Below, piece by piece: positions 8,310 to 18,755 of a stretch of DNA of 64,000 nucleotides. Position 1 is the first letter of the stretch; each line of letters starts with the position of its first letter. Source of the DNA: Mediterraneibacter glycyrrhizinilyticus. Its GTDB lineage: Bacteria; Bacillota; Clostridia; Lachnospirales; Lachnospiraceae. Both the position numbers and the translations under genes were made by a program. The notes beneath the pieces are model-generated. The model ran no database searches and was not told the DNA's origin. It saw nothing but the letters and a program-made list of their open reading frames with translations. The stretch lies in assembly GCF_015560805.1 (NCBI RefSeq), contig NZ_JADMSO010000009.1, positions 62,733 to 126,732 on the forward strand, in the 5' to 3' direction.

Positions 8310-8338
8310 GTTGTATCATTTTTCCCCCGCTTTGTCAA
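8310..8338 (-). promoter_or_regulatory. Promoter of the lysine riboswitch-nhaC unit
   Basis: TTGACA (8333-8338) and TACAAC (8310-8315) on the minus strand are 17 bases apart. Transcription would start about 15-20 bases before the aptamer. Confidence 0.65.
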
Positions 8339-8356
8339 TGAATGCGGAATTTTTTG

Positions 8357-9751
8357 TCACATCCTCTGTCCCGCCGCATCCCTTGTCACATCTTTCAGCC
8401 ATTTATACCCTCTGTAACGGTACAAGGTGATCGGTATCTTGATGATCTCATCGCTCATCAGGATCATATACACGACCGGAACACTCCAATGGAAGACAAA
8501 CGCCGCAAGGAATCCAAACAGGATCGAGCATCCCCACATTGTACTCATATCCAGGATCAGTCCGAACCTGGTATCTCCCCCTGAACGGAATACGCCGACA
8601 ACCAGCGTTGTGTTCACAGCCTGTCCGATCACAAAATAGGACATGACAAAGAACATAAACTGCAAATATTCTTTTGCCGTCGGCGTCAGCGCCATCAGTG
8701 AGATGACTGCCGGCGAGATCGTCAGGATCACCACGCCGCCCGCAATGCCAAGAAGCAGGCTCAGTACAAGGAACTTATGGGCGTATGCCTTGGCATGTTC
8801 CATCTTTTTCTCGCCGATCGTCTTTCCGAGATAGATCGCAGCCGCACTGGATACGCCGAACGTCACGACCGTCGCCAGCTGCCTTGCTACCTGCGCCACC
8901 GAATTGGCAGCCACTGCCGAACTTCCCATATGCCCGAGGATCGCCGTATTGGCTGCCGTTCCCATTCCCCAGAGCACTTCGTTTAATACAACCGGGAACG
9001 CATACTTCAGGAAATCCATCGTCAGCACTTTTTCTGTCTTTCTAAAATAACGGAACCGGAATTTGATCTCTTTATTCCAAAAATGAGAATAAAGACATAC
9101 GAGCAGCATTTCCAGCAGACGAGAAACCAATGTTCCGATCGCAGCGCCGCGCACGCCAAGCGCAGGCATCCCGAACAATCCGAAGATCAGCACTGCATTG
9201 ATCATAATATTGCATAAGAGTGAACAAAGATAAACTACCGTTGCAACGACCACGCGCTCCACACTTCGCATGATATACAGATATGTCTGCGTGATCCCCA
9301 TGAACACATAGGAAAAACTTACGATCCGAAGATAGCTGATCCCCTCCCGGATCACATCGGCATCCCCGGTAAAAATCTTCATCAGCTGCCCCGGAATCAG
9401 CTGAGCCGCAAGGAAGAACAACAATCCCACAGCGACCGCCGCACGCATACCGAGACCAAGTACCTTTTCAATCGTATCAATATCTTTTTTCCCCCAATAC
9501 TGCGCAGTCAGCACCGTCGCGCCGGACGTCAGTCCGAATAAAAACAGGGTCATGATATATTGGATCTGCCCGGCCAGCGACGCGCCGGAGAGCGCGGTCT
9601 CCCCCACGCGTCCCAGCATCACAACGTCCGCTGCCGTCACGCCCACATTGATCAGATTCTGCAGCGCCATCGGGATCACCAGCGCGATCACGCTGAGATA
9701 AAACTGTTTCCAGTCAATTCCAAGATGCGCGTATTTTTTACTTTTAAACAT
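8357..9751 (-). CDS. MATE family efflux transporter
   Basis: A 464-residue membrane protein with about twelve helices in two homologous halves, the MATE multidrug/toxin exporter pattern. The first helix holds ALVIPMALQNLINVG, followed by the D-VMLGRVGE loop typical of the family. The second half starts near ATVVTFGVSSAAAIYLGKTIGEK. MATE proteins exchange cations for organic compounds, and the substrate is not predictable. The length is normal. It is a single-gene unit with its own promoter and a hairpin in the leader (separate entries). It ends about 20 bases from the promoter of the nhaC unit. Confidence 0.9.
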   Translation of the reverse strand: MFKSKKYAHLGIDWKQFYLSVIALVIPMALQNLINVGVTAADVVMLGRVGETALSGASLAGQIQYIMTLFLFGLTSGATVLTAQYWGKKDIDTIEKVLGLGMRAAVAVGLLFFLAAQLIPGQLMKIFTGDADVIREGISYLRIVSFSYVFMGITQTYLYIMRSVERVVVATVVYLCSLLCNIMINAVLIFGLFGMPALGVRGAAIGTLVSRLLEMLLVCLYSHFWNKEIKFRFRYFRKTEKVLTMDFLKYAFPVVLNEVLWGMGTAANTAILGHMGSSAVAANSVAQVARQLATVVTFGVSSAAAIYLGKTIGEKKMEHAKAYAHKFLVLSLLLGIAGGVVILTISPAVISLMALTPTAKEYLQFMFFVMSYFVIGQAVNTTLVVGVFRSGGDTRFGLILDMSTMWGCSILFGFLAAFVFHWSVPVVYMILMSDEIIKIPITLYRYRGYKWLKDVTRDAAGQRM

Positions 9752-9831
9752 ACTCTCTCACTGCCTCCATCTTCTTTTGTATCTCTTAAACAATCCGGCT
9801 GGCTGCTCAGATTTATTTGTTCACGCAAAAC

Positions 9832-9873
9832 ATCGGTGTATACCGGAAATATGATTTTCCCGGCACACACCGA
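9832..9873 (-). promoter_or_regulatory. Hairpin in the MATE mRNA leader
   Basis: CGGTGTGTGCCGG and CCGGTATACACCG form a 13-base stem (two G-T pairs) around a short AT loop. The hairpin lies about 25 bases after the predicted transcription start and about 80 bases before the coding region. It is not followed by a good T-run on the minus strand. It could be an RNA structural control element or an operator. I recognise no riboswitch class. Confidence 0.5.
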
Positions 9874-9898
9874 CTTTTCTTTTTCACAACTGTGTTTT

Positions 9899-9927
9899 AT
9901 TTTACCTGTTTCAGGGAAAAATTGCAA
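9899..9927 (-). promoter_or_regulatory. Promoter of the MATE gene
   Basis: TTGCAA (9922-9927) and TAAAAT (9899-9904) on the minus strand are 17 bases apart, about 150 bases upstream of the start codon. Confidence 0.55.
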
Positions 9928-9951
9928 GCATCTTTATCAGCAAATACACGC

Positions 9952-10830
9952 TTAATTGCGGATTTCCTTTTCAATCCCCTCGTATACCCGCGCACGATCC
10001 GGGTGCTCTCCCGACCATCCAGACTGCGGCATCGTGCGAAGCCGGTACATATCCTCTTTGGAGATTTCAAAAGAGAATAAATCCTGATTTTCTTTCATCC
10101 GTTCCGCCGTAGAAGATTTCGGCAGAGGGATCACGCCGTTCTGAACCGCAAATCGCAGACATAATTTGGCAGGGGACACCTGATATTTCTCGGTCAATTC
10201 AAGGAACAACGGATCTCCAAACATCCTGCCTCTTCCGATCGGGCTCCATGCCTGTACGAGAATATCATGCTCTTTGCAATACTGCACTGCTGCTTCCTGC
10301 GCATATCCGGGATGATATTCCAATTGATCCACCATCGGTGCGATCTCACAATGCTCCAGAAGATTCTCAATATGGTGCGGCAGGAAATTACTCAGTCCGA
10401 TCGAGCGTACTTTTCCCGCTTTATAAAACTCTTCCAATGCTTTCCATGTATCGACATCCAGTTGTTTCCACTCTGCATAATCCGGCGTTGGAAGCGGCCA
10501 ATGGATCAGATATTGATCCAGATAATCTGTTCCGAGATTGTCAAGCGTCCTTGCAAACGCTTCCTTTGTTTCCTCATATCCCATCTCTGTTTTCCACACC
10601 TTGGAAGTAATGAAAAACTCGGATCTTGGAATCCCACTCTCCCGGATCGCCTCACCTAAATATTTCTCCGTTCCATAAAAAGACGCTGTGTCAAAATACC
10701 GATATCCTGCTTCGATCGCCAGACGGATCACCTTAGTGCTCTCATCCGCCGCAGCTTTGTATGTGCCGAATGCAACACATGGAATCTGAACTCCGTTATT
10801 TAATGTGTAACAATCATGGATGCTCTTCAT
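9952..10830 (-). CDS. Aldo/keto reductase
   Basis: A 292-residue NAD(P)H-dependent aldo/keto reductase with a TIM-barrel fold. The active-site tetrad can be seen as Asp and Tyr in FDTASFYG, Lys in ITSKVW and His in LIHWPLP. The GLSNF and PLPKSS segments mark the cofactor-binding side. It resembles the 2,5-diketo-gluconate reductase/YtbE branch; the physiological substrate is unknown. The ATG at 10830 follows AAAGGA, whereas the earlier in-frame ATG at 10854 has no ribosome binding site. It follows dnaJ by 32 bases with no visible terminator, so it may be the last gene of the heat-shock operon. Confidence 0.9.
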   Translation of the reverse strand: MKSIHDCYTLNNGVQIPCVAFGTYKAAADESTKVIRLAIEAGYRYFDTASFYGTEKYLGEAIRESGIPRSEFFITSKVWKTEMGYEETKEAFARTLDNLGTDYLDQYLIHWPLPTPDYAEWKQLDVDTWKALEEFYKAGKVRSIGLSNFLPHHIENLLEHCEIAPMVDQLEYHPGYAQEAAVQYCKEHDILVQAWSPIGRGRMFGDPLFLELTEKYQVSPAKLCLRFAVQNGVIPLPKSSTAERMKENQDLFSFEISKEDMYRLRTMPQSGWSGEHPDRARVYEGIEKEIRN

Positions 10831-10862
10831 ATGCAGCCGTCCTTTCCATTTCACATTTTATT

Positions 10863-12050
10863 CTATTCTTCAAACGCTTCTTTCATCTTATCCATGAAGC
10901 CTTTTTTCTTCCCTTTGCCTTTTCCGTCTTCCGATGTCTCCTGATTCAGCGTATTGCCTGCCAGAAGATCGAACTTACGAAGCGCCTCTTTTGCTTCTGC
11001 GCTTAACTTTTCCGGTGTCTGGATCACAAGCGTCACATAATGATCTCCCCGCACCTGCGCATTTCGCAGAGACGGAACACCCTTTCCTTTCAGACGTACT
11101 TTCGTGTCGGTCTTTGTTCCCGGTTTTACAGTGTAGATCACATCGCCGTCTACGGTCGGAACTCTTACATCACCGCCAAGCGCAGCCTGTGCAAACGAAA
11201 TCGGTACGGTAGAGAAAATATGCATATCCTGACGCTGGAAGATCGGATGTCTTGATACATTGACTTCCACAAGAAGATCTCCGCGCGGTCCGCCGTTTGC
11301 TCCCGGTTCTCCCTTTTCCCGGATCCGTACACTCTGTCCATTATCAATTCCTGCAGGAATGGATACCTGAATCTTCTTTCTGCTGGATGTAAATCCGGTT
11401 CCTGAGCAAGATGTACATTTTTCTTTGATCACCTTTCCGGAACCGCCGCAGTTCGGACAGGTCTGTACGTTCTGAACGGTTCCGAAGAATGACTGGGATG
11501 TATAAACAACCTGACCTTTTCCGCCGCATTTCGGGCAAGTCTCCGGAGATGTTCCCGGTTTTGCACCGGTTCCGTTACATGTAGAACATGGATCTTTCAG
11601 CACAAGATCCAGTTCCTTTTCACATCCAAACACTGCCTCCTCGAATGTAATGCGGATACTCTTGCGGATATTGCTTCCTTTCATCGGTCCGTTATTGGCA
11701 CGACCGCCTCTTCTTCCTCCGCCGCCGAATAAATCGCCGAAAATGTCTCCGAAAATATCACTGAAATCCGCGCCATTGAAATCGAAACCGCCAAAACCTC
11801 CTGCTCCGCCGGCGCCTCCCTCAAATGCCGCATGTCCAAACTGATCGTACTGACGCCGCTTATCAGGGTCACTTAAGACTGCATACGCTTCGGATGCTTC
11901 CTTAAATTTTTTCTCTGCATCTGCATCCCCCGGGTTCATATCCGGATGATACTTTTTCGCAAGGGCTCGATATGCCTTTTTTATTGCCGCATCATCGGCA
12001 TCCCTGCCCACGCCAAGCACCTCGTAATAATCTCTTTTTGACTCTGCCAT
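10863..12050 (-). CDS. dnaJ: Chaperone DnaJ
   Basis: A 395-residue Hsp40 co-chaperone that delivers clients to DnaK and stimulates its ATPase. It has the J domain with HPD ([10 protein letters not shown]), a glycine/phenylalanine-rich stretch near residues 75-115, and four zinc-binding repeats ([32 protein letters not shown]). The substrate-binding domains follow, then a charged tail ([20 protein letters not shown]). The length is slightly more than usual because of that tail. It is the fourth gene of hrcA-grpE-dnaK-dnaJ, 87 bases after dnaK, and a hairpin in that gap could reduce its transcription. Confidence 0.97.
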   Translation of the reverse strand: MAESKRDYYEVLGVGRDADDAAIKKAYRALAKKYHPDMNPGDADAEKKFKEASEAYAVLSDPDKRRQYDQFGHAAFEGGAGGAGGFGGFDFNGADFSDIFGDIFGDLFGGGGRRGGRANNGPMKGSNIRKSIRITFEEAVFGCEKELDLVLKDPCSTCNGTGAKPGTSPETCPKCGGKGQVVYTSQSFFGTVQNVQTCPNCGGSGKVIKEKCTSCSGTGFTSSRKKIQVSIPAGIDNGQSVRIREKGEPGANGGPRGDLLVEVNVSRHPIFQRQDMHIFSTVPISFAQAALGGDVRVPTVDGDVIYTVKPGTKTDTKVRLKGKGVPSLRNAQVRGDHYVTLVIQTPEKLSAEAKEALRKFDLLAGNTLNQETSEDGKGKGKKKGFMDKMKEAFEE

Positions 12051-12093
12051 AATCTTCTACCTTTCATCTGTCTCGTTTTTACAACCAAAGAAA

Positions 12094-12127
12094 TTCTACG
12101 GAGCCGGATCACTCCGGCACCGTAGAA
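12094..12127 (-). terminator. Attenuator-like hairpin between dnaK and dnaJ
   Basis: TTCTACGGTGCCGGA and TCCGGCTCCGTAGAA pair almost perfectly around a four-base loop and are followed on the minus strand by TTTCTTT. The T-tract is interrupted, so termination is probably partial. It could also protect the 3' end of the dnaK message after processing. Confidence 0.65.
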
Positions 12128-12137
12128 CTTAAAAAGC

Positions 12138-14021
<1,884 letters not shown>

Positions 14022-14093
14022 CTAAATTGATTTATTCTGCGCTTTCCCGGTTCTTCCGGACTGTTTTCCAATCCGTTCTCCGGTCAATTGCTG

Positions 14094-14768
14094 TTAATTT
14101 GCTACTTTTACTATACTGTGTCTCACAACACTGTCGCGGTACATATATCCTTTCTGGAATTCTTCCACAATGATATTCTCTCCGACTTCTTCATCTTCCA
14201 CATGCATCACCGCATTATGGAAATCCGGATCAAACTCGTTGCCAACCGCCTCGATCGGTTTCACACCAATTCCCTCCAGTGTCGTCATCAGCTGTTTGTA
14301 AATCTGCTCCATTCCTTTTACGAACGGATCTTCTTTCTCCTCTTCGGTCACAGCCCCGAGCCCACGCTCAAAGTTGTCTACAACCGGAAGGATCTTATCT
14401 ATGACATCTTTCGCTCCAACCTCGTACATCTGGGACTTCTCGCGATCAGTACGTTTGCGGAAGTTATCAAACTCTGCCATCTGTCTTGTCAGACGATCTG
14501 TCAGTTCTTCGATTTTCTCATCCTTTTTGTCTTTTTTCTTTTTCTTGCCGAAAAAAGACTTACCGGATTCTTTCTCATCTCCCTCGTCATCTTTCTCTGC
14601 CTCTTCGGAAGCTTCCGCTTCTTCGGTGCATGTTTCAGACTGATCCATGTCTTTGGCCGTCTCCTCCGCTTCTTCCTGCGGATGCTCGGCAGCGTCTTTC
14701 GCCGCTTTCGCTTTTGCTTCTTCCACTGCTTCTTTTATCATATCTTCTTTACTCATATTCTCCGCCAC
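14094..14768 (-). CDS. grpE: Nucleotide exchange factor GrpE
   Basis: A 224-residue co-chaperone that drives ADP release from DnaK. A long acidic amino-terminal region (to about residue 75, rich in Glu, Ala and Lys) precedes the coiled coil (AEFDNFRKRTDREKSQ) and the beta domain (VGNEFDPDFHNAVMH...VVEEFQKGY), which is the GrpE signature. The frame opens with GTG at 14768. AGGAGG lies 11 bases before it, and an ATG four codons on (14756) has GGAG directly before it, so either start is possible. It sits 15 bases after hrcA in the same operon. Confidence 0.95.
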   Translation of the reverse strand: MAENMSKEDMIKEAVEEAKAKAAKDAAEHPQEEAEETAKDMDQSETCTEEAEASEEAEKDDEGDEKESGKSFFGKKKKKDKKDEKIEELTDRLTRQMAEFDNFRKRTDREKSQMYEVGAKDVIDKILPVVDNFERGLGAVTEEEKEDPFVKGMEQIYKQLMTTLEGIGVKPIEAVGNEFDPDFHNAVMHVEDEEVGENIIVEEFQKGYMYRDSVVRHSIVKVAN

Positions 14769-14783
14769 CAGCTATTCAACCTC

Positions 14784-15833
14784 CTATTCTTTTGAATCTT
14801 TATAATAGATCGCGTCCAACTCATTCTGCAAAGTCTTCAGCGTTCTCATCACATGTTCATAATCCATCCGCTTCGGTCCGATAATACCGATGGTTCCTTT
14901 CATGCCCTCACCGAGTTCATACGTTGCTGTCACAACACTGCAGTCTTTCATCGTCTTCACCGGTGTCTCGTCACCGATGTAAACTTGGATTCCATGACTG
15001 TCTTCGCTGGAAAGGGTCTCGCTGACCAATTCTGCAAGCTGCTGTTTTTCCTCAAAAGCACTGATGATCTCCTGTGCGCTCTGCTTGTCGCTCAATTCCG
15101 GATATTTGAAAATATTCGTCGCGCCGCTTGTATAAATCTCCATATCTTCATCCACATGGATCGTCTCTGCAACTGCATCCAGTACATTGCTGATCACCTG
15201 ACTGTGGATCCCTGCCTGCTCTTTTAATCTTGCGATCAGACCGAGATTGATCTCCTCGATCGACATACCGTTCAATGTCGTATTCAGCAGCATATTCAAC
15301 TTCAAAAGTGTCTCACTGCCGAGTTCTTCATTCACATCGATGATCTTGTTTTTGATCACATTACCGCCCATCACGATAACTGCTATGATCTGCTCTTCAT
15401 TTACCTGAGACAGCTGGATAAACTTCAATGTATTCTTCCGGTTGATTGGAGCAGAAACCATCGTCGCATAATTCGTATTGGCTGCCAGTACTTTTGCCGC
15501 CTGCTTCAGGACTTTGTCTACTTTGTCCGTCTTCTCCAGCATCGTACTTTTCAGTTCTTCCAGTTCCTGTTCTTTCTCTTCCATCAGCATATCCACATAG
15601 AGACGATAGCCTTTGTCTGAAGGAATCCGTCCTGCCGAAGTATGAGGCTGGAAAATATACCCCAGATCTTCCAGATCCGCCATCTCATTACGGATCGTGG
15701 CAGAACTCAAATTCAAATCCGTTGATTTTGAAAGAGTTCTGGAACCAACCGGTTCGCCCGTCTCCAGATAATTCTGGATGATCGCTTTCAATATAGTATG
15801 TTTTCTTTCACTCAATTCCATACCGGCTGTCAT
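14784..15833 (-). CDS. hrcA: Heat-inducible repressor HrcA
   Basis: A 349-residue repressor of class I heat-shock genes. It has the amino-terminal winged helix (LSERKHTILKAIIQNYLETG...SSATIRNEMADLEDLGY) and the HrcA signature QPHTSAGRIPSDKGYR. I use the ATG at 15833 because AAAGGAGG precedes it with a five-base spacer; the frame extends seven codons upstream without such a signal. It is the first gene of the operon. A perfect CIRCE element overlaps the transcription start region, so it represses its own operon, with GroEL normally acting as the co-factor. Confidence 0.97.
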   Translation of the reverse strand: MTAGMELSERKHTILKAIIQNYLETGEPVGSRTLSKSTDLNLSSATIRNEMADLEDLGYIFQPHTSAGRIPSDKGYRLYVDMLMEEKEQELEELKSTMLEKTDKVDKVLKQAAKVLAANTNYATMVSAPINRKNTLKFIQLSQVNEEQIIAVIVMGGNVIKNKIIDVNEELGSETLLKLNMLLNTTLNGMSIEEINLGLIARLKEQAGIHSQVISNVLDAVAETIHVDEDMEIYTSGATNIFKYPELSDKQSAQEIISAFEEKQQLAELVSETLSSEDSHGIQVYIGDETPVKTMKDCSVVTATYELGEGMKGTIGIIGPKRMDYEHVMRTLKTLQNELDAIYYKDSKE

Positions 15834-15891
15834 TGGTTCCTCCTTTCTTTCCATATACTGTTGAAATCAGCATCACTTGAATTTTTCTTTA

Positions 15892-15918
15892 TTAGCACTC
15901 CTTTGTTTTGAGTGCTAA
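15892..15918. promoter_or_regulatory. CIRCE operator
   Basis: TTAGCACTC, nine bases, GAGTGCTAA: a perfect match to the conserved HrcA-binding element. It lies about 60 bases upstream of hrcA, in the transcribed leader or at the start site. Confidence 0.98.
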
Positions 15919-15933
15919 CACCTTACATGTATT

Positions 15934-15962
15934 AAGATAGCACCTCACTTTCTATTTGTCAA
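15934..15962 (-). promoter_or_regulatory. Promoter of the hrcA operon
   Basis: TTGACA (15957-15962) and TATCTT (15934-15939) on the minus strand are 17 bases apart, just upstream of CIRCE. Confidence 0.8.
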
Positions 15963-15999
15963 CACCGTTTCTTTTATTTTATCAGCTTTTTTATATATG

Positions 16000-16028
16000 T
16001 TGAATTTTTTTCTAAAACAGCGTAACAT
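16000..16028 (+). promoter_or_regulatory. Promoter of the chromate transporter pair
   Basis: TTGAAT (16000-16005) and TAACAT (16023-16028) are 17 bases apart, about 40 bases before the first chrA start codon. Confidence 0.55.
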
Positions 16029-16068
16029 AGAGTCCGTGAATGAGACAAAATAACAGGAGGCTTTTTTC

Positions 16069-16608
16069 ATGAAAAAATTATTGGAATTATACTGCACATT
16101 TTTTCGCATCGGCGGTCTGACCTTTGGCGGCGGCATGGCAATGCTCCCGATGCTGAAACGTGAAATTGTTGAAAAATACGGCTGGGCGACCGAAGAAGAA
16201 CTTTTAGATATTTATGCCATCGGTCAGTGTACCCCAGGTGTGATCGCAGTCAACACATCCACCTACATCGGCTATCAGCAAGGAAAACTCGTCGGCAGTA
16301 TCTTCGCCACACTCGGAATGATCTCTCCGTCACTGATCATCATTACCCTGATCGCATCTATATTAAAGGAATTTATGGCTCTTCCGATCGTTCTCCATGC
16401 GCTTGCCGGTATCCGTATCACAGTTTGCGCCCTGATGCTCAATACCGTGTTTTCTCTGATGAAAAGCGGGATCAAAGACAAACTCGGCGTTTTACTGTTT
16501 TTGTTCGGATTTTTACTCGCCACGTTCACTCCGATCCCGACGATCCTGCTCGTTGTGTGCGCCGCTGTCATCGGAATTTTTGTCAAACTTAGAAAGGAGC
16601 GCGTATAA
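16069..16608 (+). CDS. Half-size chromate transporter family protein, first subunit
   Basis: A 179-residue membrane protein of the CHR family, short-chain type. It shows the family motifs FFRIGGLTFGGGMAMLPML and IGQCTPGVIAVNTSTYIGYQQG, then about five hydrophobic segments. Short-chain CHR proteins come in pairs that form one transporter, and the next gene is the partner. The family is named for chromate export, but in gut anaerobes the natural substrate is unknown and another oxyanion is possible. AGGAGG lies eight bases before the ATG. Only two bases separate it from the second gene, so the two are co-translated. Confidence 0.9.
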   Translation: MKKLLELYCTFFRIGGLTFGGGMAMLPMLKREIVEKYGWATEEELLDIYAIGQCTPGVIAVNTSTYIGYQQGKLVGSIFATLGMISPSLIIITLIASILKEFMALPIVLHALAGIRITVCALMLNTVFSLMKSGIKDKLGVLLFLFGFLLATFTPIPTILLVVCAAVIGIFVKLRKERV

Positions 16609-16610
16609 AG

Positions 16611-17165
16611 ATGATATTTTTACAGCTTTTCTATGAATTTTTTAAGATCGGTCTCTTTGCGGTCGGAGGCGGGATGGCAACGATCCCTTTTTTAATGGAT
16701 CTGACCAGCCGATACTCGTGGTTTACGATGGCAGATCTTACGAATATGATCGCCGTCAGCGAAAGCACTCCCGGACCGATCGGCATCAATATGGCAACTT
16801 ACGCCGGATTTAATGCCGCCGGAATCCCCGGCGCTCTCTGCGCGACGCTCAGCCTTGTTTTACCGGCATGGATCATCATTATCCTGATCGCGAAATTTAT
16901 GTCCAGTTTCAGTGAAAATAAATATGTAAAAGGCGCCTTTTACGGGATCCGCCCGATGATCGCCGCATTGATCGGCTATGCAGTCTGGCAGATCGCAGTC
17001 ATCACATTTGCGGATACAAGCGGTCCCACTATTCTTTTTCATTATGACGCCATCGTGATCTGCACATTGCTGCTTCTTCTTTTTCAGTGGAAGCCGTGCA
17101 AAAAGATCCATCCGATTTTCTGGATCGCCTGCGGTGCAGTTCTCGGAATCATTCTGAAATTATAG
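16611..17165 (+). CDS. Half-size chromate transporter family protein, second subunit
   Basis: A 184-residue partner of the preceding CHR protein, with the matching motifs FFKIGLFAVGGGMATIPFL and VSESTPGPIGINMATYAGF. These correspond to the second half of a full-length ChrA. It has five or six hydrophobic segments. Its TAG stop codon (17163-17165) is also the first bases of a 278-bp inverted-repeat element, so the element either inserted at the very end of the gene or replaced its last codons. The length is normal, so little was lost. Confidence 0.9.
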   Translation: MIFLQLFYEFFKIGLFAVGGGMATIPFLMDLTSRYSWFTMADLTNMIAVSESTPGPIGINMATYAGFNAAGIPGALCATLSLVLPAWIIIILIAKFMSSFSENKYVKGAFYGIRPMIAALIGYAVWQIAVITFADTSGPTILFHYDAIVICTLLLLLFQWKPCKKIHPIFWIACGAVLGIILKL

Positions 17166-17440
17166 CGTCGGTGTACAAGGGGGAAAACGGTCGATGAAGA
17201 GCAAATCTAAACCTCTTTGTTGTTACTTTCACTCCGCGTACGTCTCTGTACGCGTCGTTCAAGTGCCTAAAAGAGGCTTAGATTTGTCTCTTCTCGACTC
17301 ACCGACCTCAACCGCCGATAATTCGGTGATTTTCAAGGCAGACGATTGAAGCGTACTGGACGTACGCTGATTGAGGATAACGCTAAAAATCACCGAAATT
17401 ACGCGGTTTGAGGCGTGTTTCCCCTTGTACATCGACGCTA
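17163..17440. repeat. Inverted-repeat element, longest copy (E1)
   Basis: Terminal inverted repeats of about 22 bases (TAGCGTCGGTGTACAAGGGG on the left; on the right the complement of TAGCGTCGATGTACAAGGGG) enclose 278 bp with TA at both ends. Two more nested inverted repeats lie inside: AAATCTAAACCTCTTT with its complement near 17263-17288, and CTCAACCGC...CGGTGATTTT with its complement near 17388-17413. No protein is encoded. It fills the gap between the convergent chrA and hemW genes. Its ends recur at four other places in the window. It looks like a miniature inverted-repeat element with a TA target, mobilised in trans if at all. Confidence 0.8.
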
Positions 17441-17448
17441 AAATATTC

Positions 17449-18651
17449 TTATAAAAGAAACTGTTCAAACACATAATTGCTGATGTCCACTCCGCGGGCT
17501 GTGAGGAAGATCCGGTCTTCCTCACATTTCAGCAGTTCTTGCTTTTCCAACGTCTGAATGACATCACCGTAAACCATTTCCACTGTTTTTCCAAATGTAT
17601 TCCGAAAATCACTTCGACAAATCCCTGCCGCCATCCGAAGTCCCAGAAACATAAATTCCTCCATCTCGTCTTCCTGCGTCAGCCGCTCTTCTTCCCTAAC
17701 AATATGGCTGCCGTTCTGTACAGCGTTTTGATACGCTGCATAGTCGGAAAGATTCTGAAATCGTCGGTTTTCAATCAACGAAGATGCTCCCAGTCCAAGA
17801 CCGAGATATTCCGTCCGGCGCCAATATCCGATATTATGACGGCATTCATATCTCTCTTTTGCATAATTGGAAATCTCATAACGCGAATATCCATATTCTT
17901 TTAAGATCTCTTCCGTCTCCTCATAAATCCTGCGCTCACTTTCTTCATCCGGAAGAGGGAGTCGTTTCCATCCATCGATTCCGTCCGGATCTGCTTCCGC
18001 TCCTTGTGATCTCTTCCCTTTACTTTCTTCTCCATACCACGCATAAAACGGGGTTCCCTCTTCCACGATCAGGCTGTATGCCGAAATATGCTCCGGAGAA
18101 AGGTCTGCCACCTTACGAAGCGTCCGCTCCCAGCTCTTTACACTCTGCCCTGGGATCGCCGAGATCAGATCCACATTCAGATTGAAAAACCCTTTCTCCC
18201 GCAAAAGCCGGTACGTATCCAGAAATTCTTCATATGTGTGGATCCGTCCAAGCATTTTCAACTCCCTGTTTTCCGCTGACTGCAGACCGATACTCACCCG
18301 GTTGATCCCCACACGCTTCCATGCCTCCGCCTTTTCTGCCGTCACAGTGCCCGGATTTGCCTCGATCGTGATCTCCGCATCTTCTTCGATCCGAAAGTTC
18401 TCCCGCAACGCACAGAAGATCAGTTCGATCTGCTCCGCCGATAAAATAGACGGAGTTCCTCCTCCTAAAAAAATCGTTGTCACACGGTACTCTTTATATG
18501 ATTCTTTTGCCTGTTGGATCTCACAAACCAACGTTTCCACATATTCCTGCCGCCAAGCTGCGTCTGCATTCCAGGAGAGGAAATCACAATAAGCGCATTT
18601 TCTCACACAAAACGGAATGTGGACATATAATTCCAATACCTTTTTCTCCAT
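17449..18651 (-). CDS. hemW: Radical SAM protein HemW (heme chaperone-like)
   Basis: A 400-residue radical SAM protein of the HemW/HemN-like family. The [4Fe-4S] cysteines are in CVRKCAYC, preceded by LYVHIPFC, and GGGTPS follows. The segment NRVSIGLQSAENRELKMLGR and the carboxy-terminal HemN domain (FMFLGLRMAAGI) are typical. HemW is thought to insert heme into proteins rather than act as an oxidase. The ATG at 18651 follows AAGGAG with an eight-base spacer; a 31-residue extension upstream would be read from the lepA terminator. It lies downstream of lepA, a common arrangement in Firmicutes, here with a terminator hairpin between the two. Confidence 0.93.
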   Translation of the reverse strand: MEKKVLELYVHIPFCVRKCAYCDFLSWNADAAWRQEYVETLVCEIQQAKESYKEYRVTTIFLGGGTPSILSAEQIELIFCALRENFRIEEDAEITIEANPGTVTAEKAEAWKRVGINRVSIGLQSAENRELKMLGRIHTYEEFLDTYRLLREKGFFNLNVDLISAIPGQSVKSWERTLRKVADLSPEHISAYSLIVEEGTPFYAWYGEESKGKRSQGAEADPDGIDGWKRLPLPDEESERRIYEETEEILKEYGYSRYEISNYAKERYECRHNIGYWRRTEYLGLGLGASSLIENRRFQNLSDYAAYQNAVQNGSHIVREEERLTQEDEMEEFMFLGLRMAAGICRSDFRNTFGKTVEMVYGDVIQTLEKQELLKCEEDRIFLTARGVDISNYVFEQFLL

Positions 18652-18668
18652 CCTCGTTCTCCTTTTGA

Positions 18669-18705
18669 AAAAGACTGCGGCAATCTTTGTCCCGCAGTCT
18701 TTTTC
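18669..18705 (-). terminator. Terminator between lepA and hemW
   Basis: AAAGACTGCGG and CCGCAGTCTTT form a perfect stem followed on the minus strand by TTTTTC. It closes the comEA-to-lepA run and begins about 18 bases before the hemW start codon, so hemW depends on read-through unless an unseen promoter lies in the gap. Confidence 0.8.
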
Positions 18706-18755
18706 TTTTGATCGCCGGCAAGAGCAATATCCTGCCGCTCTCATTTCTGATCTCT

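Noticed and set aside
9832..9873. A sixth member of the E1 repeat family.
   Set aside because: It shares CGGTGTATA with E4, but the CCGG centre and the arms differ from the other copies and there is no TA border. I treat it as a separate leader hairpin.
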